Source of the DNA: Polytrichum commune
Taxonomy: Eukaryota; Streptophyta; Polytrichopsida; Polytrichales; Polytrichaceae
Assembly: GCA_950295325.1 (NCBI GenBank)
Contig: OX485803.1
Coordinates: 39,137,554-39,201,553, forward strand
DNA: 64,000 bases
Reading direction: 5' to 3'
Numbering within the stretch: position 1 is the first letter of the stretch; each line of letters opens with the position of its first letter. A program made the translations under genes and the position numbers. Below are positions 1-12,911 of the stretch, piece by piece. The notes beneath the pieces are model-generated. The model was not told the origin of the DNA, ran no database searches, and saw only the letters and a program-made list of their open reading frames with translations.

Positions 1-2930
1 CATGAGAGGATGAGGAAGACCTGGCAGTTTTGTTGTTGCCAGAAATGTTGCGAGTGTAGACTTCAAACCAGAGTATTACGGTCTTTAAGATCTTTAACAT
101 CATTGATCAATGTTTCATCTCGATGTCAACTATTAACATCGAGAGATGAGAGGCACGCATTTTCTTATGATTTGCGTGAAAAGTGTGCCAGGTACTTATA
201 AATTAATGAGAATATGTTTAATGGCTATGCAACCAGTATGATAAGGCACAGAGATTTATGGCTTATAAACCAACACTTGTCCGGTTGCCACTGTAAGTGA
301 CCTCTTAGTGGTGTAATGTATGTAAATGGTACCATCGTGGTTGGACTATGAATGTGCTGCGTCTGCAGGCTGGTAAGATGTGATTCTAGAGCCTCTTTTG
401 AAACTGCTGTGTACTCTTTGATGATAGATGAGGATATCGGCGGCTTTGGAAAATTTATCCTGAGATGTACAATGAGGTCGGCTTTACTTTTTAACTGCAC
501 TGACATCTATTATTTTATGATTTATTGTGTTGTAGGGGTTCTGGTGTTTTTTACTCTTTATAGCAGTTGTTGTGCCTTCCTGTTTCTCATACTTGTCTTT
601 CTTGACTTTGTCTCATATTTAGTACATTGTAATATACTAAAAAATAATTGGGAAGGAGATGAAGACAGGAGAATAATCTCCACTTCGGCATGCGATTTTT
701 TACTCTTCAAATTTGTTATCTAGATTCTGGTATGCCAGGCACACATTGCCTAGAGCAAGTTTCCAATCTTGTCAGACTGTTCAAGGCAACTTTTCTGTTG
801 TGCTTCTTCCAGCAGGTGGTTGTTTCACTCATGATTCAGAAAGGGTTGAATGCATGGAAGTCAAACCGTCAAATGCGAAGGTTTCTCAGGACGACTTCCA
901 GAGGTTTAACATCTTTGGAGATATGAATGAAGTGATGATGGTTAAATTTAGGTAATTGTTTTGCAAGGTTGGCATCAAACAGCATTGCCCATTTTGATGA
1001 TTGATCAGGTTCGAGTTGCAGCAATCAGTCTGCCCCAATGTTACTAGTGTGCAGGTGATGTGCTTGGACCAGCGTGTGGCTGGGGAGTGGCTAGTTTCCT
1101 GGATCAACAAGGGGTTGTGCTCTGCTTCTCAGTTGGTCGAGACTGAAGTAGGTTAGTCTGATTTCCGTGTGATATTGTTTGTAAATATCCTCAAATTTCT
1201 TGGGATTCAGAATTGATGGGCAATATGGTCCCAAGCTATCAGAATGACTACATTCTAAAAATTCTAAGATTACATTTTTTGGGCAGGTCCTTTAGTTTCT
1301 GACCTCCTGTTGATCTTCCTCTCCCTCAACTTCCATGACATTGGAGTGAGTTCTGCTTTTCTTCAAGTATTAATGTCAGGCATCATTTTGATACTTTTGA
1401 AGGAGATACAGTGGGGTCACATGCGCAAAGTGTGGCGTTGGGTGCTCATGTGGGTGTTTTAGGAGAAGTTTGTGATCAAGTGTAGTTTTTAGAGGCTCTT
1501 GAGAGTCGCTTCCAAAAGAGTGGTTGACATGTAGGTCATGACATGACAGCAAATGCCTAAATTTATCATGAATTGGATTCGTTGTCACTGAGGCATGGCT
1601 AAGAGAACTCTGAAGTTTGCATAACGACAGTTTCTAACAGGTTGATTGATGATGGTCACATCTGTGCTCATACATCATCTTTCCCGCCTCTCATTGCTAT
1701 CCCTTGGAAGCACTTTACTTGATGAAAGCCATCATTGGCGAAGTGGTCAAATCAAAGACTCCTGAAGCTTGATTTCTGGGTTTGGTGACAACTGCGTTCG
1801 ATAGAGTTTTTCCTCGGACGGCCATGGTGGCGTACACTTTTGCTACAACTGTGAAGATGTTTTACCTTGCATTTGTCTTTGACGAAGAGCCAGGGCATCA
1901 GGTGTTTTTCTAATCAAGAAACCCCAACAGCAGACTCAATTATTGAGTTTGGTCTTGTTCAGATGACGCTGCTATGTACCCAAGACTCTCCACATGTATT
2001 CAGGTTGCCCACATATTCGACATCTTGGAGGGATAGAGTGTTGTAGCGGGGATCTCTTGATCTCTATCTTTCTCTGTCCTTGGAGCGTCCCCACCAGACC
2101 CCCCTGACGTCATCCAATAAATATTGTATAATATCGGTGTTTGCGAGGTTGCCATATGTGGATTCAAGAACCAAAAAAAAAATTCCAAAAATGACATATG
2201 TTCAAGAGAGATTGGATAGCATGCTCAAAACATGATATCCATTCTTAAATGCAATGTTCAGCATAATTGAGAGAAATCTGTCTAACCATTTAACGAGTCC
2301 CAAGAGTTTCCACTTTGATAATGAACGAAATATTCATGCGAGCTCCAAAAATCATGCAGACAGTGGCTATGGCCTCGATTGGAACTGCTAACCATCTTGC
2401 ACTAATCTCGTGTTGTTTCCATATCTCAGGAGAAGTGGGCTGCTAGTCGGAAATGCTGTCTATTTCATGGATGGAGACATGATCCTCTGGTCCTCTTCTT
2501 CACCTAATCAATCGTGCGCATGTTAAAACGAGGCGATGGCAACCTCTGTTGATTTGTGGCAGACTTCTTCCTCCTCCACCACTGCTGCCACCTGACTCAG
2601 TGTCCGGGCAGAATTTTGAGCCTAATCGGCCGAGATCTTGGTAGTGTTCCACTTCCAACCAGTTGCATGTTGTGATTCTTCCGGTAATTCTCTGATAACT
2701 TGAGGTGTATTCCATATATTCCTCTAGAATGCTCGGTTAAATTTTTCCTCAAGTCTTGAACCTCAACCAGTTCGTTTGTAACTAAGTGGTGGGGTTCTCT
2801 TGAATACTTTTGCGTGCAACTGACTGACCGGGCTCGTTGAGAAGGAGAGCCTGGGGAAAATAATAATGTTGATGGTGATGCAAGTTAGGTGTGTGATTTG
2901 ACTTGACGTCTGAACCGAATCTGCGGCTGG
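1..2930. other. Gene-poor stretch with short coding-like segments
   Basis: No complete gene could be recognised. A few plus-strand stretches read like exon scraps by amino-acid composition: about 713-955 (80 codons open) and 1773-1913 (47 codons, ending in TAA, containing FDRVFPRTAMVAYTF). None carries a motif I can assign, and no convincing splice pairs link them. The stretch looks slightly less AT-rich than the 5-9 kb region, so it could be a decayed gene or an untranslated part of a gene outside the window. Confidence 0.3.
2093..2107 (+). repeat. Solo Harbinger-like terminus
   Basis: GAGCGTCCCCACCAG here is identical to the first 15 bases of the Harbinger element that starts at 32402. No matching inverted end was found within a few hundred bases, so this is a solo end, a deletion relic or chance. 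The flank is TTG rather than TTA. Confidence 0.35.
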
Positions 2931-2937
2931 GGCAAAT

Positions 2938-3260
2938 AAAGAAAGAAAGAAAAAGAAAAAACTAACTAAATAAAAAAAGAGTAAGAGGGGGGGAGGTTGA
3001 CGTGAGACGTGCCTACTTGCAAAGCTACACTTCAACTTGGGGAAGCTTTTTTCACTTTTGCTCTTTCCTCCTCTTGACCGATTGAGGTGATGGGGAATTG
3101 TTGGAGGAAGCGACATGATTGATGGAGGGAAGGGAATGATCCATTCTCCTCCTCGCCTGTGTGTTGGTTGGGTCATGACAAGTGACAAGTGATAAGACAC
3201 TCACTCCCCACTTGGACACACGCCCGACCGACCCACCCACCCACCCACCCACCTTCCTTC
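2938..3260. repeat. Low-complexity tract with (ACCC)n
   Basis: An A/G-rich run (about 2938-2995, GAAAGAAAG-type ending in a G run) is followed by anonymous sequence and then a tandem ACCC tract at about 3226-3252. Minus-strand open frames over this interval are explained by the biased composition. Confidence 0.7.
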
Positions 3261-4251
3261 ATTTATTTCAATTCCGGTGGAAGGAGGTGCCTTTGGAAAA
3301 TGCCGATTGAATAAGGGTTTACTTGTGGCACCGTTAATTACTTGAAGAAAGAAGAAGAGTGATCACACATGTCACGAAACTAAAATGGACATGGATTTTA
3401 CTAATTCAAATTCTTTTCATGGACTCCTCCACCGACAATGTATAATTGATGTAGCCGATGGAAAATCCTTGGCTATGTTGTGATCTTCATGAGCAAATTA
3501 TGTACACTAATATGTGCAATTGGGTTGTCCCACCTGAAGTTATAGACATTCCACACTATTTTGAGTGCTTATGGCCATGATAACAAAATATAATTTGTTT
3601 TTGAAAATTGTGGTTGCTATATGGATGAGTGAATAAAGTTGCCCAAAGGCAACTAAACTGCACATTGATCAGTGTAGCTTAGTAGTTGATGTTACAATTG
3701 GTATTTCCCCTCGACGTCAGGGGGACATTGAAATATTTACCAAATTTTGGGCTTTGTATTGCCACCAAAAAGATGGTGCGCCTAGTTGCTTTATATTTTA
3801 GTTTGATTATAAGATGAGAACTAAGATAATGCGCCTAGTTCGATTAATGATCTTAATTGGACGCTTATCCCACACCTATATGTGAGTGATACGTGGTTGG
3901 GCATGGTTCCAAAAACATGTGTTTAAAAAGAGATTGGATTGCATGTTCAAAATATGATAACTATTCTAGACCCAATGACCAACATAATTGGGAGGACTTA
4001 TATGACCATCTAATGAGCACAAAAATTTGCAGTTTGGTAATGAATAAGATATTCATACGAGCTCTGGAAATTATGAGGAAATTAGTAGCGGCTACGGCCT
4101 CGATTTGGATTTTGTCACCATCTCGTGTGTTTCATATCCTAGAAGAAGTGGGCTAGTTGCAACCATTTCAGACCCATGTACCTTATCAGTTTCACTCTAA
4201 GTAGGTTAGTCTCACGAAAGTGGGCAAGAACTACACTTTTTTTTAGTCTAA
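3261..4251. other. Stretch with no supported gene
   Basis: AT-rich sequence with no coding signal I trust; the 87-codon open frame at 3893-4156 has no recognisable motif. A tRNA A-box-like string (GTAGCTTAGTAGTTG near 3677) has no good B box after it. Confidence 0.5.
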
Positions 4252-4430
4252 TTAGTGTGGGTTACCATTTGGAGTTATGCATTGCTATAACGTTTTAGTA
4301 AGAGTATCATTTCTTGCCCACATAACACATGTAGTTTGTATGCATACCGAAGAATATGATACAACTTAGTTGGTAAAATGTTGGTAAAACGTTATAGCAA
4401 CACGTGACTCCCAATGGTAACCCACACTAA
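4252..4430. mobile_element. MITE family A, copy 1 (Tourist-like)
   Basis: A 179-bp element with terminal inverted repeats of about 45 bp: TTAGTGTGGGTTACCATT at the left and its near-perfect reverse complement ending CCCACACTAA at the right; homology extends through GCTATAACGTTTTA. The TTA/TAA ends fit the 3-bp target preference of PIF/Harbinger-derived Tourist MITEs, though TSD and TIR cannot be separated here. A second copy lies at 27679-27868. No coding capacity. Confidence 0.75.
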
Positions 4431-4557
4431 TAGGACAATTTGGTGTAGACCGGAACATAACATTAGTCAACAAATACTACAGGATGGATGGGGCCGGGAA
4501 TGGGATGGGTATTCTAAACTGTACCCTGCTCATTCTCTCTTACCAGCAAATTCAACC

Positions 4558-5534
4558 TATTGAACTCGGGTAAAGCACTCTCACTAATGTTATTAGGATG
4601 GAATGACAGATAGTAGTTGAATAATGTTATAAACACTTAGGGCCACTTCACATGAGACTGAGAGCCCGTGACCATTACACTTCAAGCACTCTCATTAGAG
4701 GAAAAGGTGGAGCCGGTATGCTTGAGGGACCAATGGAGTATGTGAATGCAAGATGGATGTAAAGTCGACACAGATTCCTACATGGCATCAAATGGATCAT
4801 GTTTCATGGTCACTTGGATTATTTTCAAAAACCACCTCTTGGAGATAGGCCTAACAAAAAACCAGGAGACCATGGCACTTTGAATGCTCACAACCATTGG
4901 TTTATTCTATTTTATCATGTGTGAGGACCTGCATGAATAAAAATTCCTTGAAATAACATTTGGTTGAGGGTTTGGTCACATATGACTTCACGCTACTTTT
5001 GAGGATCCGTGACCACACTACATGATTTTGGAGGTGTGTTGGGACGGCCTTTGGACACTTTCTTTAGCGCTCTCACAATTTCATGGTCACGGCTCGTGGC
5101 TCGTGTGTGAAGTGGCCCTTATACAAACCCTCTAGATATGCCAAGAGTCAGAGTGCGACCCACTGACCCGCCCGTGCATGCATACCACATGACATATTGT
5201 TTACATTTTTGCTCTTATTATCTTACTTTTGAGTATTTTAATTCAATTTTCAACTTGTACTTGTGTGTTGTGTTGCTTTTTATCTTTAGTTAAAGTTTAA
5301 TGCATGTCATTTTAATAGTCTTGTACCTAGTAAAGGATGTGCACCTTAATATTGGATTAGTTAGTAGGTTTGTCTAGATTCTAGAAAAGTAAGAGTTTGA
5401 GACGGGCTTAAAGTGGTTGGTAATAATTATTTATAGTAGAAACCTTTATAGTTTGTTTACATAACATTATTCAGCTACTATCAACCGTTCCATTCTAATG
5501 ATGTCGGTGTTTTGTTTCACCCGAGTTTTCAACA
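4558..5534. mobile_element. Inverted-repeat element family J, interrupted by another MITE
   Basis: The left arm (about 4558-4630, containing AACTCGGGTAAA, ATGGAATGACAGATAGTAG and TTGAATAATGTTAT) is the diverged reverse complement of the right arm (about 5460-5534: ATAACATTATTCAGCTACTA through CACCCGAGTTTTCAAC). Arms are about 75 bp. Family B copy 1 lies directly inside, so J is probably the older insertion. A solo arm of the same family is at 23601-23674. Confidence 0.65.
4639..5119. mobile_element. MITE family B, copy 1 (nested in J)
   Basis: A 481-bp non-coding element with inverted ends: AGGGCCACTTCACATGAGAC at the left and the reverse complement of AGGGCCACTTCACACACGAG at the right. The interior (for example TGGTCACTTGGATTATTTTC and ACCACCTCTTGGAGATAGGC) recurs in the copies at 12174 and 26253. 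I could not fix the target-site duplication, so the superfamily is open. Confidence 0.75.
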
Positions 5535-8500
5535 TGAATTAATCAATGCAATGCTCCATTGTGAGAATCAATATATTATAATTCCAAATAGAATTTGGCT
5601 TATTCCGACTCCACCCAATGTTGAATAATGTTGTGTATAAGTTTTAAGCCTAAGTTTTTAGAATAAATGCACATATCTCTAGATCCATATAAGAATGACA
5701 TACGGATCTAGTTAGTTGAGAAGAATGTGTAGGAACTTGCATAACAATCTTCAACTAGAGGGTAGATTTTGGTGGGGTAAGCACTTAGCCTCATATGCTT
5801 ACATCAAATGAATTTATATTTCAATATTGGTTAAAGTCCACACTGATTTCAAAAATGAAGAGGGCATGTGATTACTATAAACATTAAACTCAACAGTTCA
5901 CACATCCAAAAACAATGACTATCAATGTGAATATTCAACAATGAACAATGAACTGTCATTTTCAAGCTAGGATCATGTTGTGAATAAACAATGGGGACTA
6001 TTAATGTTATCTACTTCTATATCATACACTATATCAAAAAGAAAATAAAGTCCATTTACGTTGGAAACTACCATAAGTAACAAGCTCATAATGACCTCCT
6101 CAAAAGAGCATTAAACCGGTACACATTGCTCTGATGCTCCTTGTTTAGTAAAGGTAGCCCTACCTTTGAGTTTTCTTAGGGTTTCTTTGATTTATTTGAG
6201 TAGTTACTTTCGCTACTTATAATTAATTATGTTGGTTTCTAGGACAAACTTAATGTCAAGTGGCGGTAAAGGTCCTAAGTTAGGCTAGAATAGAAAGTAA
6301 TTGTAGTTTGAAAAAGTACTATGAAATTTGCATTACCTTTTCAACACCTTTTTGAAGCAATTGTTTTTACTTACTTTCCCATTCATTTCATCTTGCTTTG
6401 TAACTTTTTCTCATCTTCTCAAAATACTATTGCGGGTACTCAATGGGTACACTGCTAGCATTGCTACTTAATGTTGTGATTCCACATGATTTCTTCTTTG
6501 GTTTGTTGGGAAAAAAACCAATTAGGAATATATGGGGTTGATGCTTACTTGGGCCTAATCTCTACCCCAATTTTCATTTTATTTATTTGGATTGTCAAAG
6601 TCAAGCACAACATCTAATTCATAGTAAGGCCGAGATCAAGAGAAATTGCCACTAATTATGGATTATTGTCACAAGATTAAGACATGAGCCACAATACAAA
6701 TTTGCTAAAAACAATTAAGGTTTGTATGCTCAAAACCAACGCTCAACCTAAACCTAACACTATGCACGACAATCGTACACTTAGGACCTCCATCACATAA
6801 TTGCAATAGAGAGTGTGAATTCTAGGCTTGGTGTTGATTTGGGGGATCTTTACCTTACACATTACATTAGTCTTCAAACCTTCTAACATATTCGTAATGT
6901 ATCTCAATAGACATGTCATTATCCTTGGTGTTTCTAGATGCATATCATTGAGAAATCTTTCTTTTCGAATATATTTTAGCCTTCTTTAGGTTTTCTATCA
7001 TTCTAAAACACAATTATTTCATCATAACATTACTTAGCGATGTGGGCCATTGGAATATAATAATCAGATTTTGAGAGCTCAATCAAAATTTGAGTCTCAC
7101 TACACATCTTTCCGAGCATCCAACTGCTCCATTATGAAGGCCCACTGAACAAGGACTAATAGTTCAACAATGTTATGACTACGAGCATAAGAATCCTAAA
7201 CAATGTCATCTCGGGGAGTTCATTGCAATAATATTAGAAAACAACGTGCGGGAAAATATAGGGTAATTTATATTCACAAAAGGAAAAAACTTAGAATTTT
7301 CTTAGAAGTAATATAGGTGAGTATGTATGATAAAATTTGTATTATAAATAATATAGGCTTGATACAAATAACGCATATTTTTAAAATATTTGTAAAAATA
7401 AACCGTAGGATTTAAGGATCCTAGGTTTTTTTTGAAATAGGGTGTTCTTTGTGTTCAGAGGCAGGAAGATTTTGGATGAAAAACTAGGAGTTTTGGTTGG
7501 TATTGTGTCTATCTGCTTCAAGCATGATGTTGTAGTATTAACTCTATATCCTTCTACATTATTGCATGGACCCTATTTTTCTTGCTTTGTTGTTGGTGTT
7601 TAAATTGTTTTTTTTTTACACTCAATACCATTGTGTTTAATTGTGCGTGTAACTTGATTGAGGAACATGGGCTGATTTTGTTGTTTGAAACTATTTATGA
7701 ACACTCTTAATGTAAAACCTTGTTGTGCCTTGGATTTTGGTGACTTAGTACTTTGAATGCTCTTAAACCCTTTGAAGCAAAATCAAATAATTATAATGAA
7801 CATACCTAGCTTAAAATTAGAGCTTCATCAAATTTAAAAGTAATTATAGGGTCATTTTAAAAACAAGAAATTAGCAAATTATATAATAATATGGTACAAA
7901 AAATTAAGGATGGATAATTAAATACCCCTTGAATAAATACCCTTGTCACGCACGTGTATACATATATACATGTCTAGTGAACTCCCCGAGAATGTCATGC
8001 ATCAGTAAAAGAAATATGCAAATCTATCACAACAGTAGATTTGTAGCTTTTTCCAATCACGTAAGACAATATCCTAGTGACGGGGGTTTATTGTCTAGGT
8101 TCCATATGCTTGTAGTGTTTACACAACCTATGTTGCTAGAGCACTTGCGAAATCTACTCTCCATCATTGATAACTTGGAATCACTTACCCATTCAGGTCC
8201 ACTAAACACGATATTCAATATCGCTTAATATTTGGAACCACGCAGTGCTATATCTATAAATACTATAACACGTATTCTACCAACAAATGTCAAATTGGTT
8301 GTTTGAACATTATAGAACATCAACAACTTTTACTTGGTTACAAAATACATCATTTGGTAAAAACAAAAATCTAAATAGTAAGTGACACTAGATTCTTTCT
8401 TTTTCTCAATTAAACTATCGAGGCAAGACCCTTTATGGCTACATGGCAAAAGAGTTAATGCTATATATGGGAATGTTCTCTATAAAGCTTAGTTTGCACA

Positions 8501-9647
8501 TCCGTTCCTCTTCCCAAAAATCTCATCTGCAAGTTGATACCTAACTTCTAAGCTTATGTATTTCTGAAACTTCAATGTGTCAGTGTTTGTGATTGACATT
8601 GTAAAGTCAAATGCCACTCACTTTTTCACTAACATGGGAGAGCTAGAGGAGGTCTCCTTGCTGTGTCAGTTGGGCACTAATTCAATTGTTTCAAAAACTA
8701 CTTTATTTTATTTCTAGACATTTTGAACATGCAGGTTCTATTTTCAAATATAAAGTAAATGCGTGGCACGTAAGGCAGGGTGCTAAACCTGTCACTTTAA
8801 GCACTCCAATATTAATATTATTAGTATTAGATTGAAAATAAAATAACTTATCTCTTGCTAGCAGTTGAAAGGGGATTCCAACGCACCAAAGTATGTCTTA
8901 TTTTAGACTCGTATGTAAAAGTTATGAAAGTTTAAAGTTTCATTGGTAGATTACCCAGATCCAACACAGGACATGATGTTCACATGATGGGTGAGTGTTC
9001 TCATGATCAATATGTATTTATTGATTGTGCAAGATTTCAAGGTGTTGGTTTTGAGTTGGGGTATCGGTTTTAGCGCCCTCTATCTACCTTAGATGCCGAA
9101 CTGGATTGATGATGTGGTATGGTATGAAAATGACACCCGATTTGTAAAACTATCTTTGCATCAAGATTCGAGACGATTGCAATAGAAAACCAGTTATGAA
9201 ATATTCACCTATTAAGGTGCTTATGTGGGCCATGAACGTATATATTTAGCTATGCAGCCACTCCTCATACTAGGATTTGGAATACACAATCACTACCAAC
9301 ATCATAACATCGCTCAGCATGAAGCTCTTGCACCGTGGAGTCGAGAATAATACAGGCCTAATACCCCTTCTATGTTTAAGAGGAATGTCTTACAAAATGA
9401 ACAAGTACTCAGCCTGAGTAGTGTTCATTTTGACTATGTGAACCAACAACTCTATGATTTTGAATTAGGTTTGTTATGTATTTCAAGGGTTTTTTTTAAA
9501 AATATATATATTCTTAGAGCCATTGGTCGGGGGACCACGTGAGGCGGGGTACATGTTCATCAAGTCACCGAAGGCACCAACCTCATTGGCTGAGAATCAA
9601 AAAGAAAAAAGAAAAAAAAGGAGGTATTGGTGGCAAGAAAGCACACC
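5535..9647. other. Long AT-rich stretch without a supported gene
   Basis: No recognisable coding sequence, RNA gene or intact element. Open frames here (for example 6743-6943 minus and 7929-8228 plus) lack motifs and codon-like composition. Around 8225-8400 there are fragments resembling the family I MITE interior (GTAAGTGACACTAG, ACATTATAGAACATCAACAA). Confidence 0.5.
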
Positions 9648-9794
9648 CATAACATTATTCATATCCATAACATTGTTTTGTCGGACTATAAATATTCCCA
9701 AGAATATTTTCCATATTCAATATGAATGTGGGGAATAATCCAGGGATCATTTTCAATCCCACAAAACATTGCTATGGATCTCAATAATGTTATG
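9648..9794. mobile_element. Short inverted-repeat element (family K)
   Basis: A 147-bp foldback. Left arm CATAACATTATTCATATCC then ATAACATTGTTTTGT; right arm ACAAAACATTGCTATGG then ATCTCAATAATGTTATG. Arms are about 34 bp with a few mismatches. The middle is itself AT-rich and partly palindromic (GAATATTTTCCATATTC). Confidence 0.65.
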
Positions 9795-10019
9795 CTAGAA
9801 GGCAAGGTTCAAGGCTAAAAACTTAATCCTATGGCATGCCCTCCCTCTTTGAAAGGGAGCACATACCATAAGCTTAGCAATGTTATGATATGAGTCCTAG
9901 GCAATCGATTTGCATCATTGAAATAATTATGCAAATTTATCATCGTGGTGGGTTTACGTTTTTTAACGTGACACGGACCAATTCCCCATGAGACATGTGT
10001 ATATAGTGGATTAGAGAGA

Positions 10020-10335
10020 GATTATTAGCAAATCCAAATTGTGCATGTAGTCATTGAGAGTGTGCAGTGTTGCAAGTTCAAGGAGAGGGTCCTTGAATGT
10101 GTGTGAAAAGTTCCTAAGACTATCTTGTTCATTGTCAAAGTGAGGATTCTTTTTCCACTTAATGATCATATACGACCTGTCAATTTTGTTGACCAATGAA
10201 CCTAGAATGGTTAACAAATTTTGAGAAAGTAGTCCAATCTCTTCTAAACACATGTCTTTTTGGTGATAGTTTTCATATCCATGCCTAACCACACACCACT
10301 CAAATGAATGTGTATGTTTAGGATGAGCACTTGAA
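10020..10335. repeat. Dispersed repeat family N, copy 1
   Basis: This segment shares ordered blocks with 14481-14790 and 40600-40750: GAGCAAATCCAAATC-like, a CTTAATGATCATAT-like block, GGTTAACAAATTTTGAG, CTCTTCTAAACACATG and the TTTTGGTG...ATCC.CACC block. No terminal inverted repeats were found. The minus-strand 117-codon frame across this copy has no motif I recognise and is not kept open in copy 2, so a protein is doubtful. Confidence 0.6.
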
Positions 10336-12173
10336 CTAGGGCCACTTACCTTGGGTTTTTCCAAGCAACCACTAACCTTGTTGAAGCTATAAATCTTGTG
10401 TTGAACAAGGTGCTACCCACATAAAGCTTTGTCTAGATACATTATTCATGATCGGTTGGTTGGAGATTCTTGTGCCCTAGTGTATGAAGGGAAATGGAAA
10501 CGGAAACGAGTGATGTAATTTGGCAATCTAAATTGGATGACAAACACATTCATGTCGGATTGTTGGTTCCAAACCAAATTTCTATTGATTGAGAATTAGA
10601 AACCACAACACATGTGCTTATAAACACAATAATGGTATTATAGTTAGGAAGTAGATACCATGTGGTCCTTTATATACTTTCAAATGTAATGAGCTTTGAA
10701 CTATAAACTTTTTAAGAAAGAGAAAAATATGGAATCGTATATAGTTACCCTTTATTATGATCTGTACCATATTAGAGGTAAGAACATATGGACAAGCTAC
10801 TAGAATTGTTGCACACAAGTAAGTCTTGTCCAATCTACTTCCACATATTTTCATTGTATTCTTTTGGTTTATGTAAGACCCTTCATTGAATAGCCTTCTA
10901 CGTAGATTAACAAAATGGAACTTGGAAACAACATAAAATATGATATGGAAGTCATTTGTGGAAGCCAATTTCATCCATTCGTGAAATTGACATCCACTCA
11001 ATTGAACATATCCATTCACGATTAAGTGTTGGGCCTAAAAATGCTAATTAAAACAAAGAGCTTTGCTCCAAGACATAGGCAACAACATGTCAAGTTATGT
11101 GTGCTTATTGTGGGCACTCAATAAGTTCAAAGTTTGGCCATTGGATCAATGAGGTCAAGTGCCATTTCTGCAAACATCTTCAGATGAGGAAGTATGTTGA
11201 TGAGAAATGTGCGTTCAAAGTTGGTGTGCTCATGCGATGTCCTATTCCATGTTTCACACAAAGGTTGTGTTTTTTTAAGGGGGGGGGAGGATATTCCGAA
11301 GTTGTCAAGTGCTTGAATTGACATTTTTGTGTGCCTCCTCGGGTGTCTAACAATGCATAAGAAAATAGTACACCAAATTTAAACATAAATGTGTTACGTT
11401 TTTATATTTGCCTTTGAGACGCATATGGAAGTGGTCCAAAGGCGGTTGCAAAAGAAGACTCCACTCCTTCAATCAATAGTGGTTCCAAAGTGATTCCACT
11501 CCTTCAACTATTGGCATCAATGAATAAAAGTGCCTTGATCCGCTTTAAGGTTGCGTAACTATACCTATATTGGCACGATCACTTCTCATATGCACAAAAA
11601 TCAAGTTGCCAATTGATGTGTGCTCAAAGTCCAATTAAAACCCCAACGTAGCTAGCCACATGAGACAAGTGACCAAATAAAGTAAGCAAACTCTCTTAGC
11701 GAACCTACCTCACAAGAATCTTCATATGGAAGGCCCGCTATTGATTTGATGCACATGAACCATGTCGTTACAATGCATGCGTATCGAGCATGGTTGTTGT
11801 GGCTAGTGGCAACCCACCATTGCACACTAAAACCGATTGCCCACACTTCATTTTTTAGTGTGGACTAGTGGGTTGTCACTCCATTATACACATAATTTTT
11901 GGTGGTGGGGCTCAACTTATACATCATCGGCCCACAACATGAACGTCGGACTTCACAAGTGACACACATTATTTTCTAGTAACAACTTATCTTAATATCG
12001 TCGTCTTTATTGTTATAGGTCATATGATGTATCATGAATGTAGATCAATGTGGGTCGGTAACCTTGCAGGGTAAGTAAACTTGTGTTCAATGAAGGAGAA
12101 ATTACGATATGTGGCCAAACAAAAATAAACAAAAATGCGATGAGTGGCACAAACAACATCACATGTGGCACTA
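10336..12173. other. Stretch with no supported gene
   Basis: AT-rich; it includes a poly-G run at about 11279-11287. The 133-codon minus frame at 10618-11019 and the overlapping frames at 11097-11386 show no motifs and are probably chance. Confidence 0.45.
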
Positions 12174-12679
12174 AGGGCCACTTCACACACGAGCCAAGAG
12201 CCGTGACCATGAGATTGTGAGAGCCCAAAAGAAAGTGTCCAAAGGCCGTCGCAAGAAACCTCCAAGATCATGTAGTGTGGTAACAAATCCTCAAGTGTAG
12301 TGTGATGATGTATGTGACCGGACCCTCAATCAAATGCTATTTCAATGAATTTTCATTCATGCCGGGCCTCACACATGATAAAATAGAATAAATCAACAAC
12401 TGTGAATGTTCAAAGTGCCATGGTCTCCTGGTTTTGTTGTTAGGCCTACCTCCAAGAGGTGGTTTTTGACAATAGTCCAAGTGACCATGAAACACGATCC
12501 ATTCGATGCCATGTGAAAAGAAATCCATGTAGACTTTACATCCATCTTGCATTCACATACTCCGTTGGTCCCTCAAGCGTAGTGTGAAGCGAACTTGGAC
12601 CGGCTCCGCCTTTTCCACCAATGAGAATGGTTGACATGAAATAGTCACGGGCTCTCAGTCTTGTGTGTGAAGCGGCCCT
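12174..12679. mobile_element. MITE family B, copy 2
   Basis: A 506-bp copy bounded by AGGGCCACTTCACACACGAG and, at the right, the reverse complement of AGGGCCGCTTCACACACAAG. It lies in the opposite orientation to copy 1 in its interior (GCCTACCTCCAAGAGGTGGT; GACCATGAAACACGATCCAT). Confidence 0.75.
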
Positions 12680-12886
12680 ACACAAATAAGAAAGTCCAAT
12701 AACTAGAACACGAAGATAGAATCAATGTGTGATGAGATCACAACACATCAAATTTTCCATTTATTTTTTGGGAAAATGCGGGAACGTTCATTGCGAAAGA
12801 AACCAACACGTCTATTATTTTGAGGAGTTTGAACAGTCCCACGCACACAACAAGTGTCGCTTGAGAACGGGGCAATCAAAAAGGAC

Positions 12887-12911
12887 TCTTCTTCTTCTTC
12901 TTCTTCTTCCC
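12887..12911 (+). repeat. (TTC)n microsatellite
   Basis: About seven perfect TTC units followed by a pyrimidine-rich tail. Confidence 0.9.

Noticed and set aside
3677-3735. tRNA or SINE candidate (GTAGCTTAGTAGTTG A-box-like)
   Set aside because: No acceptable B box at tRNA spacing, no cloverleaf, no flanking duplication.
10011-10364. 117-codon minus-strand open frame
   Set aside because: Covers dispersed repeat N; the frame is not kept in copy 2 and no domain is visible.
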